Source: JAJACP01 sp964350245 (GTDB lineage Bacteria > Chlamydiota > Chlamydiia > Chlamydiales > JAAKFR01). Taken from it: a stretch of 52,909 nt of DNA. The notes beneath the pieces were generated by a model. It did no database searches. It saw only the letters and a list, made by a program, of their open reading frames with translations, and was not told the DNA's origin. This document shows, piece after piece, positions 6,693 to 15,800 of this stretch. Numbering within the stretch: position 1 is the first letter of the stretch; the number at the start of each line of letters is the position of its first letter. The stretch lies in contig CAYGJC010000012.1 of NCBI GenBank assembly GCA_964350245.1, positions 1 to 52,909 on the forward strand, given 5' to 3'. Position numbers and translations under genes: made by a program.

Positions 6693-9298
6693 AGAGTCTC
6701 TTCTAATACTCTGGAAATCAATGCGGTCCACCCTGTTTGATGACTAGCACCTAGTCCACGCCCTGTCTCCGCATGAAAATACTCGTTAAAAAGGAGTAGG
6801 TCTTTCCAGTGTGGATCCTCTGCATACCTTTTATCACCTCCGTGGCAAGGCCGCGCTCCAGAGACGTCTGGATGAAAAAGGCCACAAAGGCGGCGATTTA
6901 ATTCAACGCGCACCTCCTGCAGATTCAAAAAAGCTCCTGAACCGGTCGGAAATTCGACTTTAACATCCTCTCCATAAAAATGATAATAGCGCTCTAGCGC
7001 ATCAATAATTAGATAGTTAAGCGGAAACCAAATAGGACCTCTCCAGTTGGAGTTACCTCCGAACATGTAGCTATTGCCCTCTCCGGGAACATAATCCACT
7101 ATGTGCTGCTTGTGGTTCAAATCAATCTTATAGGGATGGTCCTTATACACCTTTGATAAAGAACGGATTCCGTAGGGGGATAAAAACTCTGCCTCATCCA
7201 ATACATACCGCAAAATCCGTGTCAGTCGTTCTTTTGAAGGGATTGCCAAAATGCGGTGCCCTCTAACCGGACACAGAGAACAAAAGGTCACGACATCCTC
7301 CAGGTCACCTCGGTTACGAATAAACCAGTCCATCCGTTTGGAAAACCCTTTAAGCGTTTTTAAATGAGCATCCTCCAAAATTTCGACGGCAATTAAAGGG
7401 ATCAGTCCGACAAGTGAGCGCGTTTTGAGCGGCATATCGTTCCCATCTACCTTCAAGCGGTCATAGTAAAACCCATCTTCCTCATCCCACAAGCCAGTTC
7501 CTTTAAACTCATTCATTGAGTCGGCAATGTGCACAAAGTGCTCAAAAAATTTAGAGGCCATGTCTTCATAAATGGGATTATGTACAGCAAGCTCTAAAGC
7601 CATTCTGAGCATGGTTAAACAATAAAAAGCCATCCATGCAGTTCCATCTGCCTGCTCCAGTTCTCCTCCGGACGGAAGAGGCTTTGAACGGTCAAAAACA
7701 CCAATATTGTCTAAACCAAGAAATCCCCCAGCAAAAATGTGCTGACCATTCACATCTTTCCGGTTCACCCACCAGGTAAAATTGAGTAAAAGCTTTTGAA
7801 AGGCACTCTCAAGAAAAGAGAGATCCTGATTACCCGTCATTTTGTATATGCGTAAACAGGCCCAGGCATGCACAGGCGGGTTCACGTCCGAAAAGCCATA
7901 TTCATAAGCCGGCTGCTGTCCATTGGGGTGCATGTACCATTCGCGGAGAAACAGGATCATTTGCTTTTTGGCAAACACAGGATCGATTCGAGCAAAAGGA
8001 ATCATATGAAACGCCAAATCCCAAGCAGCAAACCAGGGATACTCCCACTTATCGGGCATGGAAATCACATCCCTGGCAAAGAAATGAACCCATTCATGGT
8101 TTCTTCCCTTTTTTCTCTTTTGGGGAGGCGCCGGTTGTCCGGAATCACCCGAGAGCCACTCTTTAACCACATAGTGATAAAACTGCTTGGTCCATAAAAG
8201 ACCTGCATAGGCTTGTCTTGAAACTTCTTTCGCCTTCGGATCGAGCTCTGAGGGAATTTTGGCGGCATAAAACCGGTCGGTTTCATTTTTCCGAGCAGAA
8301 AAAACAGTCTCAAACTCTTCTTTCGATGGCTCTTCAGCAGAAAATAGACAACACTCAATCCGTCTACTTTCACCCGGTTTTAGCTTTAAACGATATAAAG
8401 GAGCCACTTTAGACCCCTTCATCTCCGGATTAACGGCCCCCTTGTCTCCATTCACGACATAATTGTGAAAAGCATCTTTCACATAAGCAGAGGCATTTTT
8501 ACCTCCATACAGTTTTTTCAAATTGGATTCATTTTCAGTAAAAAGTACTTCAGAGCTATCCTCAAAGCTAAAAAAGAACGTCCCAAGCGTTGGATGTGGC
8601 GCTTCAACCATCCCCTGCTGGTTCAAATGCATTGAAAGTTTTGGTGTGCATCCTTCATGCCCACATCCCCACGACCAGGTGTTGCGATACCAAAGAGTCG
8701 GCAAAACACACAGCAAGGCCTCTTCCGGTCCTCTATTGTGCACCTCAATCCGAATCAGAATGGTATTTGGGCCCTCTTTTGCATAAGTGGCAAAAACATC
8801 AAAATAGCGGTTTTCATCAAAAATGCCCGTATCTGCCAATTCAAACTCTCTTTCTAGAAGGCCTCTGCGTTGATTTTCTTCGATTAACTGCTGATAGGGA
8901 TATTCTTTTTGTGGATACTTATAGAGTGCTTTCATGTAAGAGTGCGTAGGAGAGGAGTCAAGATAATAGTAACACTCTTTTACGTCTTCCCCATGATTGC
9001 CTTGTGTAGAGGTCAGCCCATAAAGACGCTCTTTTAAAATAGGATCCCTACCATTCCATAAACCAACAGCAAAACAGAGGCGCGCTTCTCGATCTGTTAT
9101 CCCAAGCAATCCATCTTCCCCCCATCGATAGGCACGACTTCTTGCCTGATCGTGTGGAAAAAAGTCCCAGCTATCTCCATTGGGCGAGTAGTCTTCTCTT
9201 ACCGTTGCCCACTGACGCTCTGAAAGATAAGGACCCCACCGCTTCCAGTTGCGCTCTCTTTTTTGCTCCTCTTCTAGCCTTTTTTCCTCTTCTAACAT
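6689..9298 (-). CDS. GH63-family glycoside hydrolase (glucosidase / mannosylglycerate hydrolase-like)
   Basis: 869 residues from ATG 9298, preferred because the minus strand has GGAG 10 bases before it and the protein then begins MLEEEKRLEEEQKRERNWK, as in family members; starts at 9337 or 9409 are possible. An N-terminal beta domain with WGPYLSERQWATVRED and GITDREARLCF precedes an (alpha/alpha)6 barrel. The barrel ends with the signatures GGNSNWRGPIWFPLNYL and GRGLGASHQTGWTALI, typical of bacterial GH63 proteins. No signal peptide, so cytosolic. The substrate may be a glucosylated or mannosylated compatible solute or an oligosaccharide; the sequence alone does not tell. Convergent with recO and divergent from the gene at 9403. 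Confidence 0.85.
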   Translation of the reverse strand: MLEEEKRLEEEQKRERNWKRWGPYLSERQWATVREDYSPNGDSWDFFPHDQARSRAYRWGEDGLLGITDREARLCFAVGLWNGRDPILKERLYGLTSTQGNHGEDVKECYYYLDSSPTHSYMKALYKYPQKEYPYQQLIEENQRRGLLEREFELADTGIFDENRYFDVFATYAKEGPNTILIRIEVHNRGPEEALLCVLPTLWYRNTWSWGCGHEGCTPKLSMHLNQQGMVEAPHPTLGTFFFSFEDSSEVLFTENESNLKKLYGGKNASAYVKDAFHNYVVNGDKGAVNPEMKGSKVAPLYRLKLKPGESRRIECCLFSAEEPSKEEFETVFSARKNETDRFYAAKIPSELDPKAKEVSRQAYAGLLWTKQFYHYVVKEWLSGDSGQPAPPQKRKKGRNHEWVHFFARDVISMPDKWEYPWFAAWDLAFHMIPFARIDPVFAKKQMILFLREWYMHPNGQQPAYEYGFSDVNPPVHAWACLRIYKMTGNQDLSFLESAFQKLLLNFTWWVNRKDVNGQHIFAGGFLGLDNIGVFDRSKPLPSGGELEQADGTAWMAFYCLTMLRMALELAVHNPIYEDMASKFFEHFVHIADSMNEFKGTGLWDEEDGFYYDRLKVDGNDMPLKTRSLVGLIPLIAVEILEDAHLKTLKGFSKRMDWFIRNRGDLEDVVTFCSLCPVRGHRILAIPSKERLTRILRYVLDEAEFLSPYGIRSLSKVYKDHPYKIDLNHKQHIVDYVPGEGNSYMFGGNSNWRGPIWFPLNYLIIDALERYYHFYGEDVKVEFPTGSGAFLNLQEVRVELNRRLCGLFHPDVSGARPCHGGDKRYAEDPHWKDLLLFNEYFHAETGRGLGASHQTGWTALISRVLEETL

Positions 9299-9402
9299 CT
9301 TTTTGTCACTCCACCCTTTGTTCCTCTTGTAAACCATAATCGTTGAATAAAAAGGAATAGAAATGCGATTATAGCTCGCAAAACAAAAAATGGAGCTATC
9401 AC

Positions 9403-9870
9403 ATGACAAAAAATATACAACAAAATCTCAAACAAGCTATTGAAAAAGCGCTTCAAAAAATTGAAGCTAATAAAGAAAAAGAAATTTGTAGGTATTTACC
9501 CGGTCCTCGTGGCGGTTATATCCACCACTTTACTTTTAAAAAATTAAAAGAGCAGGAGCCGGAAAAATGTCTTTCTTTAATTGAAGAGTGCATTTTAAAC
9601 GTTTCAAAGCCTCGCGAATTAGATCCAACTCCTAGAGCTCCAAGAGGCTTAAACCGGAACAACAACCAAGTCAAGCTGCCAAATGACATGGTGGGTCGCA
9701 TCATTCAGATTGCGCGTGAAGCCGGCGACAATTCTCTTCTTTCCAAGTTGTTAGCTGCACGTCCCCTCAATCAAGTCAAGCGTGATTTGATCCGCTCCAT
9801 TCGAGACAACAAAGCAAACGGCGAGCTTTGGGAAGCGTATAAAGAAGCCGTTATTACTCTGGAACAGTAA
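9403..9870 (+). CDS. Conserved hypothetical, basic helical protein
   Basis: 155 residues, no signal peptide or membrane segment, rich in Lys and Arg. It has a helical N-terminus (TKNIQQNLKQAIEKALQKIE), then a segment with GPRGGYIHHFTFKKL, a loop rich in Pro, Arg and Asn (PTPRAPRGLNRNNNQVKLP), and a helical end. No family is recognised. It is divergent from the GH63 gene across about 100 bases that must hold both promoters. The basic, asparagine-rich loop could contact nucleic acid, but this is only suggestive. A sigma-54 type promoter begins 17 bases after its stop, so it is not necessarily co-transcribed with the next gene. Confidence 0.75.
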   Translation: MTKNIQQNLKQAIEKALQKIEANKEKEICRYLPGPRGGYIHHFTFKKLKEQEPEKCLSLIEECILNVSKPRELDPTPRAPRGLNRNNNQVKLPNDMVGRIIQIAREAGDNSLLSKLLAARPLNQVKRDLIRSIRDNKANGELWEAYKEAVITLEQ

Positions 9871-9887
9871 AGACACATAGCTATTTT

Positions 9888-9903
9888 TGGCATCGTAATT
9901 GCT
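9888..9903 (+). promoter_or_regulatory. Sigma-54 (RpoN) type -24/-12 promoter
   Basis: TGGCATCGTAATTGCT agrees with TGGCAYRNNNNTTGCW except for C at the R position, with correct 10-base spacing between GG and GC. The predicted start near 9914 leaves a 29-base leader with GAGG at 9932-9935 before ATG 9943. This favours 9943 over an earlier in-frame ATG at 9925, which would have an 11-base leader. Confidence 0.75.
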
Positions 9904-9942
9904 GAACAATGGATTGTTAAAGCAATGATTCGAGGTCAAAAA

Positions 9943-10581
9943 ATGAACAGACTCTACGTATTAGCCTACCTATCTTTCCTTCCTCTTTGCCCCCTTAGTG
10001 GAGAGCAAGAGGAAGTGAAAGTACAAACGGTTAACTCCACTCCTTACTACCAATATTACTACGAGCAGAAGCCAAAAACAGGTGAGCAACAGAGTGCCAC
10101 TTACTATTATTATTACCCGGATACAGAACAGCAAACGGAGTGGCGTTGGGAACTGAAGCAGGCCGAGCCCCAAAAAAAAGTAAAGCCTCCTCTGCACGAG
10201 CAAAGAGAACGTTCTCAAGTCGATGAAGAGCCATCGAGTCGTTATTGGGAAGAGCCTTGGTATGAAAAAGAGCGCCATGCCCGTAGTGAATTTGAAAGAC
10301 GGGAACGGAAAACAGATGCTCCTGCCTATGATAAGTTGATGCGTGATCTACAGCAGCATCTTGAAGAATTGAAGCGTGAAAAAGAGCAAGCGCGTCCACC
10401 ACAACGCCAGGAGCCAAAATCGGATGTTCCGACTTATGAAGAGCTTATGCGTGATATTCAAAGATATCTCGAACACGAGAAAAGCAACCGATCAGATCGC
10501 GAAAATAATGCGATACAGAGATACATTGACGAGGAAGAGCGTAGAAATCCTCCAAGCAGAGATTCGTACTTCCGTGGTTAG
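9943..10581 (+). CDS. Exported Tyr/Glu/Arg-rich repeat protein, putative sigma-54 regulon member
   Basis: 212 residues from ATG 9943, with a signal peptide (MNRLYVLAYLSFLPLCPLSG). The mature N-terminus is tyrosine-rich (YYQYYYEQ, then YYYYYPDTEQQ). The C-terminal half holds two copies of a repeat of about 50 residues with the core PxYxxLMRDxQxxLE, near residues 127-142 and 164-180. The rest is highly charged and likely coiled or disordered. No known family. Architecture and regulation (signal peptide, polar Tyr/Gln/Arg-rich body, -24/-12 promoter) link it to the gene at 303. A structural or secreted role in a particular developmental stage is inferred. Confidence 0.8.
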   Translation: MNRLYVLAYLSFLPLCPLSGEQEEVKVQTVNSTPYYQYYYEQKPKTGEQQSATYYYYYPDTEQQTEWRWELKQAEPQKKVKPPLHEQRERSQVDEEPSSRYWEEPWYEKERHARSEFERRERKTDAPAYDKLMRDLQQHLEELKREKEQARPPQRQEPKSDVPTYEELMRDIQRYLEHEKSNRSDRENNAIQRYIDEEERRNPPSRDSYFRG

Positions 10582-10623
10582 TCCCTGATTGACGGGAATC
10601 TGGTTTCTCTTTAGTTTGAAAAC

Positions 10624-11190
10624 ATGAAACAGATTTTTTTATCCGTTGCCTTAGCTGCCTTTGCTCTTATTGTAGTGGCATGTGGCTACTCAAAGGTGAA
10701 AGGTGAGCGTGCTGTTATTTGCAATCAGCAATATGCGTTATGTACTTCAGCACAGTGTATTCCCGATCCCGACCGACCGGGTCAATCGATTTGCTTCTGT
10801 GAAGTGCATGACGGAAAGAGTTTGGGTCTTACCTCTTGCGATAAACGGATCGCCAAAACAGATAAGTTAGGTATCAGGCACGTGATCTCCACCTTTTCTT
10901 TTAATGACTTTGAGACCAAGAAAAATATGACCTGCCCGTCTGGAAAGCCCTGGTCAAACTGCTTAGACAAACCGTGTGTTGTAGATCCCCTTGACCCTTC
11001 TAAGGCAATTTGTTTCTGCTCAATTGTACGCACAGGCGCCTTCCAGACCTTCGGTGGAGATTGTGATCGATCAAAGTGCGACAATGGATATTGGTCGGGT
11101 GCTACACCAGAAGCCAATTCCCAGAGCGTGCATATATTGATGAAAGCCTTAGGTCAAACACAATCGACTCAGAAATTTTGTCCTAAATGA
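10624..11190 (+). CDS. Cysteine-rich lipoprotein with a duplicated module
   Basis: 188 residues. The signal peptide ends in a lipobox (VVAC, Cys20), so the mature protein is lipid-anchored. Two modules of about 50 residues repeat the pattern CxxxxxxCxxxxCxxDPxxPxxxICFC (about 34-60 and 102-135). The protein contains 14 or more cysteines, so several disulfides are expected outside the cytoplasm. The stop overlaps the start of the VKOR-like/thioredoxin gene by 4 bases (ATGA), meaning it is made together with a disulfide-handling enzyme that could be dedicated to it. Chlamydial envelopes rely on disulfide-linked cysteine-rich proteins, but this one is not OmcA or OmcB that I recognise. Confidence 0.82.
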   Translation: MKQIFLSVALAAFALIVVACGYSKVKGERAVICNQQYALCTSAQCIPDPDRPGQSICFCEVHDGKSLGLTSCDKRIAKTDKLGIRHVISTFSFNDFETKKNMTCPSGKPWSNCLDKPCVVDPLDPSKAICFCSIVRTGAFQTFGGDCDRSKCDNGYWSGATPEANSQSVHILMKALGQTQSTQKFCPK

Positions 11191-12065
11191 TTTTTTCCCT
11201 ACTGCTTAGCGCATGCGCTCTTATCGCGCTATTCTTTAAATTGCCTGGTGTCCCTGAATTTTTTGGGATCACCCAATGCACGAGCTGCTCTACTTCTACA
11301 CCTTACTTGCCCATGTTTGGGGCAGGGTACTTTGCCGCCTTATTTACACTTATTTTGTGCTTCCGCTCTCTACCGGTAAGATCTCTCAAATGGGGAGGCT
11401 ATGTTTGGTCCATTGGGCTAGCGCTCATTCTGACCACTCTTAGCCCTTCTCTTTGTTACATTTGTTTGATTGCTCACTTCTGCCATATTGGTGTATGGCA
11501 TTTTTGGAAACCTAGTGCAGAGTACAGCGAGGAGCTCAAAGAGATTAAAACAGCGATCGTGTTCACTTCGACAGTTTCGGTCATGGCTCTCTATAGCACG
11601 TTAAACTTCATGTTCTTGGTATATGGTCTTGAGGTGAAAAATCCTCTTGCCACCTCGATAAAAGAGGGAGGTCACATTCAGCCCTTTGCCTTTGAAACGC
11701 TCAGCTCCGATGAGCTGAAAGAGCATAGTGGAGTCGTTTTAAACTTTGTTTCTTCAAACTGTCCTTACTGCAAAGAGCAGATTCCCCACTTAAATGGACT
11801 GGCGGAGGAGTTTCAATCCTCTACTATCCGCTTTGTCACGATCTGCTCTCAATTAGAGGCCGATCTACAAACACTTGGTCCGCAACTTGAATGGATTGAG
11901 GATGTGGAGGGACAACTCTCCTCTCTTTTTAGAATTTCTGGCTATCCAACCTGCATTTTGTTGGATGGTTCGGGCAAAGTGCTCAAGGTTATTGCCGGCA
12001 TATCCACAGACTTTGATCAAGGCATACGCAAAGAACTCAGCTATCTAAAGCTGTCTCAACAGTAA
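11187..12065 (+). CDS. Membrane thiol oxidoreductase: VKOR-like domain fused to a thioredoxin-like domain
   Basis: 292 residues. The N-terminal 150 residues have about four hydrophobic segments and cysteine pairs placed as in vitamin K epoxide reductase homologues: CTSC followed by PYLPMFGAGYFAALFTL, and CYIC at the start of the next helix. A further helix near 125-145 leads to an extracytoplasmic thioredoxin/TlpA-like domain (about 160-290) with the active site CPYC (NFVSSNCPYCKEQIPHL) and the cis-Pro region SGYPTCILL. VKOR-thioredoxin fusions form disulfides in exported proteins using quinone. Translationally coupled to the cysteine-rich lipoprotein, which is a likely substrate. The VKOR assignment is by pattern and less sure than the thioredoxin part. 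Confidence 0.75.
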   Translation: MIFSLLLSACALIALFFKLPGVPEFFGITQCTSCSTSTPYLPMFGAGYFAALFTLILCFRSLPVRSLKWGGYVWSIGLALILTTLSPSLCYICLIAHFCHIGVWHFWKPSAEYSEELKEIKTAIVFTSTVSVMALYSTLNFMFLVYGLEVKNPLATSIKEGGHIQPFAFETLSSDELKEHSGVVLNFVSSNCPYCKEQIPHLNGLAEEFQSSTIRFVTICSQLEADLQTLGPQLEWIEDVEGQLSSLFRISGYPTCILLDGSGKVLKVIAGISTDFDQGIRKELSYLKLSQQ

Positions 12066-12115
12066 AAACAGCACGCTTCTAAACGTAATTGTGTTCATCT
12101 GCAAAAAAAAGAACT

Positions 12116-12763
12116 TTATGTGCCCGATTGAAGCAAACAAAAGCCATTGAGAAGAGCTTCCATGTCAGCTTCATTGCGCTTCAAGTCAGCTGTTGGCGTG
12201 AAGGTGGTAACGGCCACAGACCCCTCATTGTCTGAGTAGAAATAGAGCAGTGTGGTGATCGAACCCACCCCCTCATAATCCACCATAAATTTCCAAAAGA
12301 GAACTTTGATATTATTTACAAGCCGCTCTTCAGAACCCAAATCTTTAAAAGCTAGCAGGCTCTCTTTATCTTGGCCCAAAATTTTGGCTTGCACAAACTC
12401 TTTGTAACTCGCTTTGGAAACGCTTTTCTCCTCGTAGGTATAAGTCTTAGCAAAAGCGCGCTTCTCCACATCTTTGCCAATCGAAGCCTGCTGATCTAAG
12501 TCAACCAAAACCAAAGTCCACTCAGAGACATCATCACATGCATCAAAGGGAGTATCGAAAATAATCCACTTAGAGGGATTGTACCACAAACAGTAGGGAA
12601 ATTGTTGCCCCTCCAACCGTATCGAAGCATCACTGGGTCTCTCATAGGCCTGCACTTCAGGAGTCATTGTGTCCTGATGCTTTTTGTGGCTACACCCAAA
12701 CATACAAAGCAACATGGCCCCCATCACGACAAGAAATTGCATACCACCCCAATGTGAATTCAT
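12116..12763 (-). CDS. Putative lipoprotein, unknown function
   Basis: About 215 residues from ATG 12763; ATG 12742 is an alternative. The signal sequence (MQFLVVMGAMLLCMFGC) ends in a Cys followed by SHKKH, a lipobox-like site with Phe at -2. The mature domain is mixed alpha/beta with WIIFDTPFDACDDVSEWTLVLVD and a C-terminal strand-rich part (GSITTLLYFYSDNEGSVAVTTF). It may be a PsbP/DcrB-like small fold, but no family is certain. It converges on the VKOR-like gene and is divergent from the Rhs gene. Confidence 0.75.
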   Translation of the reverse strand: MNSHWGGMQFLVVMGAMLLCMFGCSHKKHQDTMTPEVQAYERPSDASIRLEGQQFPYCLWYNPSKWIIFDTPFDACDDVSEWTLVLVDLDQQASIGKDVEKRAFAKTYTYEEKSVSKASYKEFVQAKILGQDKESLLAFKDLGSEERLVNNIKVLFWKFMVDYEGVGSITTLLYFYSDNEGSVAVTTFTPTADLKRNEADMEALLNGFCLLQSGT

Positions 12764-12812
12764 ACACCTTATCTCTATCATTGCTACCGAAAAATTTCCA
12801 GCAAAACAATTC

Positions 12813-12841
12813 TTGAACTATATTTACCTAATCTTTACAAA
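12813..12841 (+). promoter_or_regulatory. Possible promoter of the Rhs locus
   Basis: TTGAAC (12813-12818), a 17-base spacer and TACAAA (12836-12841), in an AT-rich stretch before ATG 12872. Both boxes deviate from consensus. No strong Shine-Dalgarno is seen before the Rhs start (GTGG only). Confidence 0.4.
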
Positions 12842-12871
12842 TATTTTTTTGACATAAGTCGTGGATATCAA

Positions 12872-15800
12872 ATGAAGCGTTTTTTTGTGGCTTTCCTGTT
12901 TTTCAGTTTGTGCTCTTTGCAAGCAGAAGTCTCTTTCTCTCCACCTCCCGCCATCAAATACCGGAATGAAAGTCTCGCTTTCAACCCGACGGTTCCCAAA
13001 GTGAATGTCATTACCGGCGAGTATTGTGAAAGGGAATGCGACTTGGTTGTAGCAGGTGCCCAGCCTCTTTCGATACGCCGCTTTTACAATCACCAGGGAT
13101 TTAAGGATCAATTGATGGGGCACTGGAGGATCAACCCCGAATCGCTCATGCTCTTTAACTTTTACAGAAAAAATCCCCATCCCGAATTTGCGGGGATTGG
13201 TGATGAAGAGGGGCAGTTCACCTCATGTGAGAGCTTTGAAAACTACATTTTCCGATTTTGTCCCGAAAAAAACAAAAGCTTTACAACGTTGCCTAGCCCC
13301 CAAAGTGGTCAAAACCACCCGCTCAACATGAGCTTTACATACACAAAGGTCAAGCCGGACAAACGCCAATACTACTGGAATGGACACATTCAAGACGGAT
13401 CGGGAAGGCGGCGCACCTACCGAACCGAAATTGGCGTCTGGAAGTACCCCATTAACTTTGCCCCTGTTTACCAAGGACGCGTGCAAGAAGACCGGCTACC
13501 CAATGGTAACGTGATCAAGTACCACTACCAAGATATCGCCGACCGACAATGGAAGGGACCTCGTTACAAGAACTTGATTACCTACTATCTGCTCATTAAA
13601 ATCGAAGCCTTTAGTGCCTCAGGAACGCCTTTGGGGCATATTACTCTCGATTACGACCGTGCAAATTATGAGTTATTCCGTCACGCTGGAGGATTTTATC
13701 TAGGAGATGCGCACTTCACCGGAACAGATGGAAGACGTGTTACCTACCATCAAAAGATGCGTAAAATTCAAGAATGGAATCCTCGGACCGACGATGAAGA
13801 ATATGTAGATGTTGTCTTAAATCACGTGGAAGCCTCATGGAAGCCCGCTCAAAGTTATCGCTATCGGCAAGAGGAGGATGTTGAGCTTCACTATGAAAGA
13901 CCCTACATGACCACTGTCTGCCGACACGATGGACAGCCGCTTTTACACACTGTCTATGACCTACAGTCCAAAAAAGTGACTGCGCAAAACGCGCCCGTAG
14001 GCCCCGGTGGATCAATGCACCCTATCGCACGCTATACATATTACCCCAACCACACATGCGTCTTTGATGGAGAAAACAATCAAACGATTTTCCGCTTTGA
14101 TGCCGATAAACGGATTGTGGCCATTGAGAAATATGACGGCAAACGTCTCGCTCTTGTCCAACGTAATCAATGGGATGAACGGACCGGGAACCTCCTTCAA
14201 CACACTGTTGAGGATGGAGAGGGAGAAATCGCGCTTAAAGGCACCTACTGCTACGATGTCAATCAAAACCTCATCGAGGAGAGAGTGGGCAGGGGTTCTG
14301 ATGAAGATGTCATCAAAAGAACGTATACGGATGATGGGTTTAATCTAGTCAAAGAGGTTTCAGATCGAGAGGGCAAAGTAACAAGATTCACCTACCTCCC
14401 CGACACCAACTTGATTGAATCTGAAATTGTGTACGACCACGGTGCCATTGTAAAACGAACCTTTCACTTTTATGACTCCTCTCTAAACGCTGTTTGTGTC
14501 AAAACGCTAGTTGATGACGGACAGACTTTGGATCCTGACGATCTCACCGGCGTTAAAATCCGTAAAATCACAGAAATCACGCCCAAAAGAGACTTTCCTT
14601 GCATCGGTCTACCCTTGGAAGTGTGTGAAAAGAGCTTAAGCGACCTTGGCCACGAAATTCTACTTAAAAAGGTGCGCTATGCCTACCACCCATCGGGGAA
14701 AGTGCTGCGCGAAGAGCATTTTGATGCTACTGGCACCCTCCGTTATACCCTACACAAGGAATATGATGAACAGGAGCGATGTGTTGCTGAAGTAGATGCC
14801 TTGGGCCAGCGCACCACCTTCACTTATGATGCGAACTTCAACTTATGCGCACAAACAGGACCGCTCTCACAAACAACTTGGATCTATGATAAGGCAAACC
14901 GCCCTACTCAAAAAAATACATCAGGACTAATTTCGCAAAAAAAATACGATCGTGCCAGCCGCCTCCAAGCAACCATCGATCCTTTAGGAAATGAAACCCG
15001 CTATCAATATGACGGACTGGGACGGATTATTAATGTGAAATACGTAGATGGAAGTGAGGTTCACAAAGCTTATGACACTCTGAGCAATGTCATCAAAGAG
15101 GTGGATCAAAATGGGCATGAAACCCACAAAATCTTCGATTTTCGAGGTAATCCCACTTGTATCAAACATCCGGATGGATCTGAGGAGCACTATACGTATT
15201 ACCCCAACTCAGGGACTTTACAAAGCTACACGGATCGCTCCGGAACCAAGACAGTTCATACCTATGATATTTTCGATCATCTCATTTGCCAAAAGACTTA
15301 TTCACCGGAAGGAGAGCTTCTTAAAACAACTTCTGCTACCTATTCCCCTTTCCATAAGCTCTCTGAAACCAATGCAGCCGGAGTTACCACCTACTTTGAC
15401 TATGACTATGCCGGTAGAAAAACGGCTGAAAGAACCCTTGATCGGCAGGTTTTATACACCTACGATGCGCTCGGACGCTTAAGTAGCACACAAAAGGGAG
15501 AAACCCGCTACATACAAGAATATGATCTACTCGATCGGGTGATTGAGAAACGGACCGAAGATTTAGAGGGCAACATCTATTTTCAAGAGAAATACGCCTT
15601 TGACGCCAATGGAAACAAAACACACGTGATCACCTGTGAGGGCATTTCAGAGACTCTCTATAACGCCCAAAATCAACCGATTCAGATCACCTCACCCGAT
15701 GGGCACATCACTACCATCACTTATGACCTCTCAAAATGCCTCACTAAAACCACTACCAATCCCCTTGGAATCACCACCGTTGAAGCTTACCATCCTCTTT

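Noticed and set aside
8768..8783. TGGGCCCTCTTTTGCA, with -24/-12 spacing
   Set aside because: It lacks the CA after GG and lies antisense deep within the GH63 coding region with no gene start downstream.
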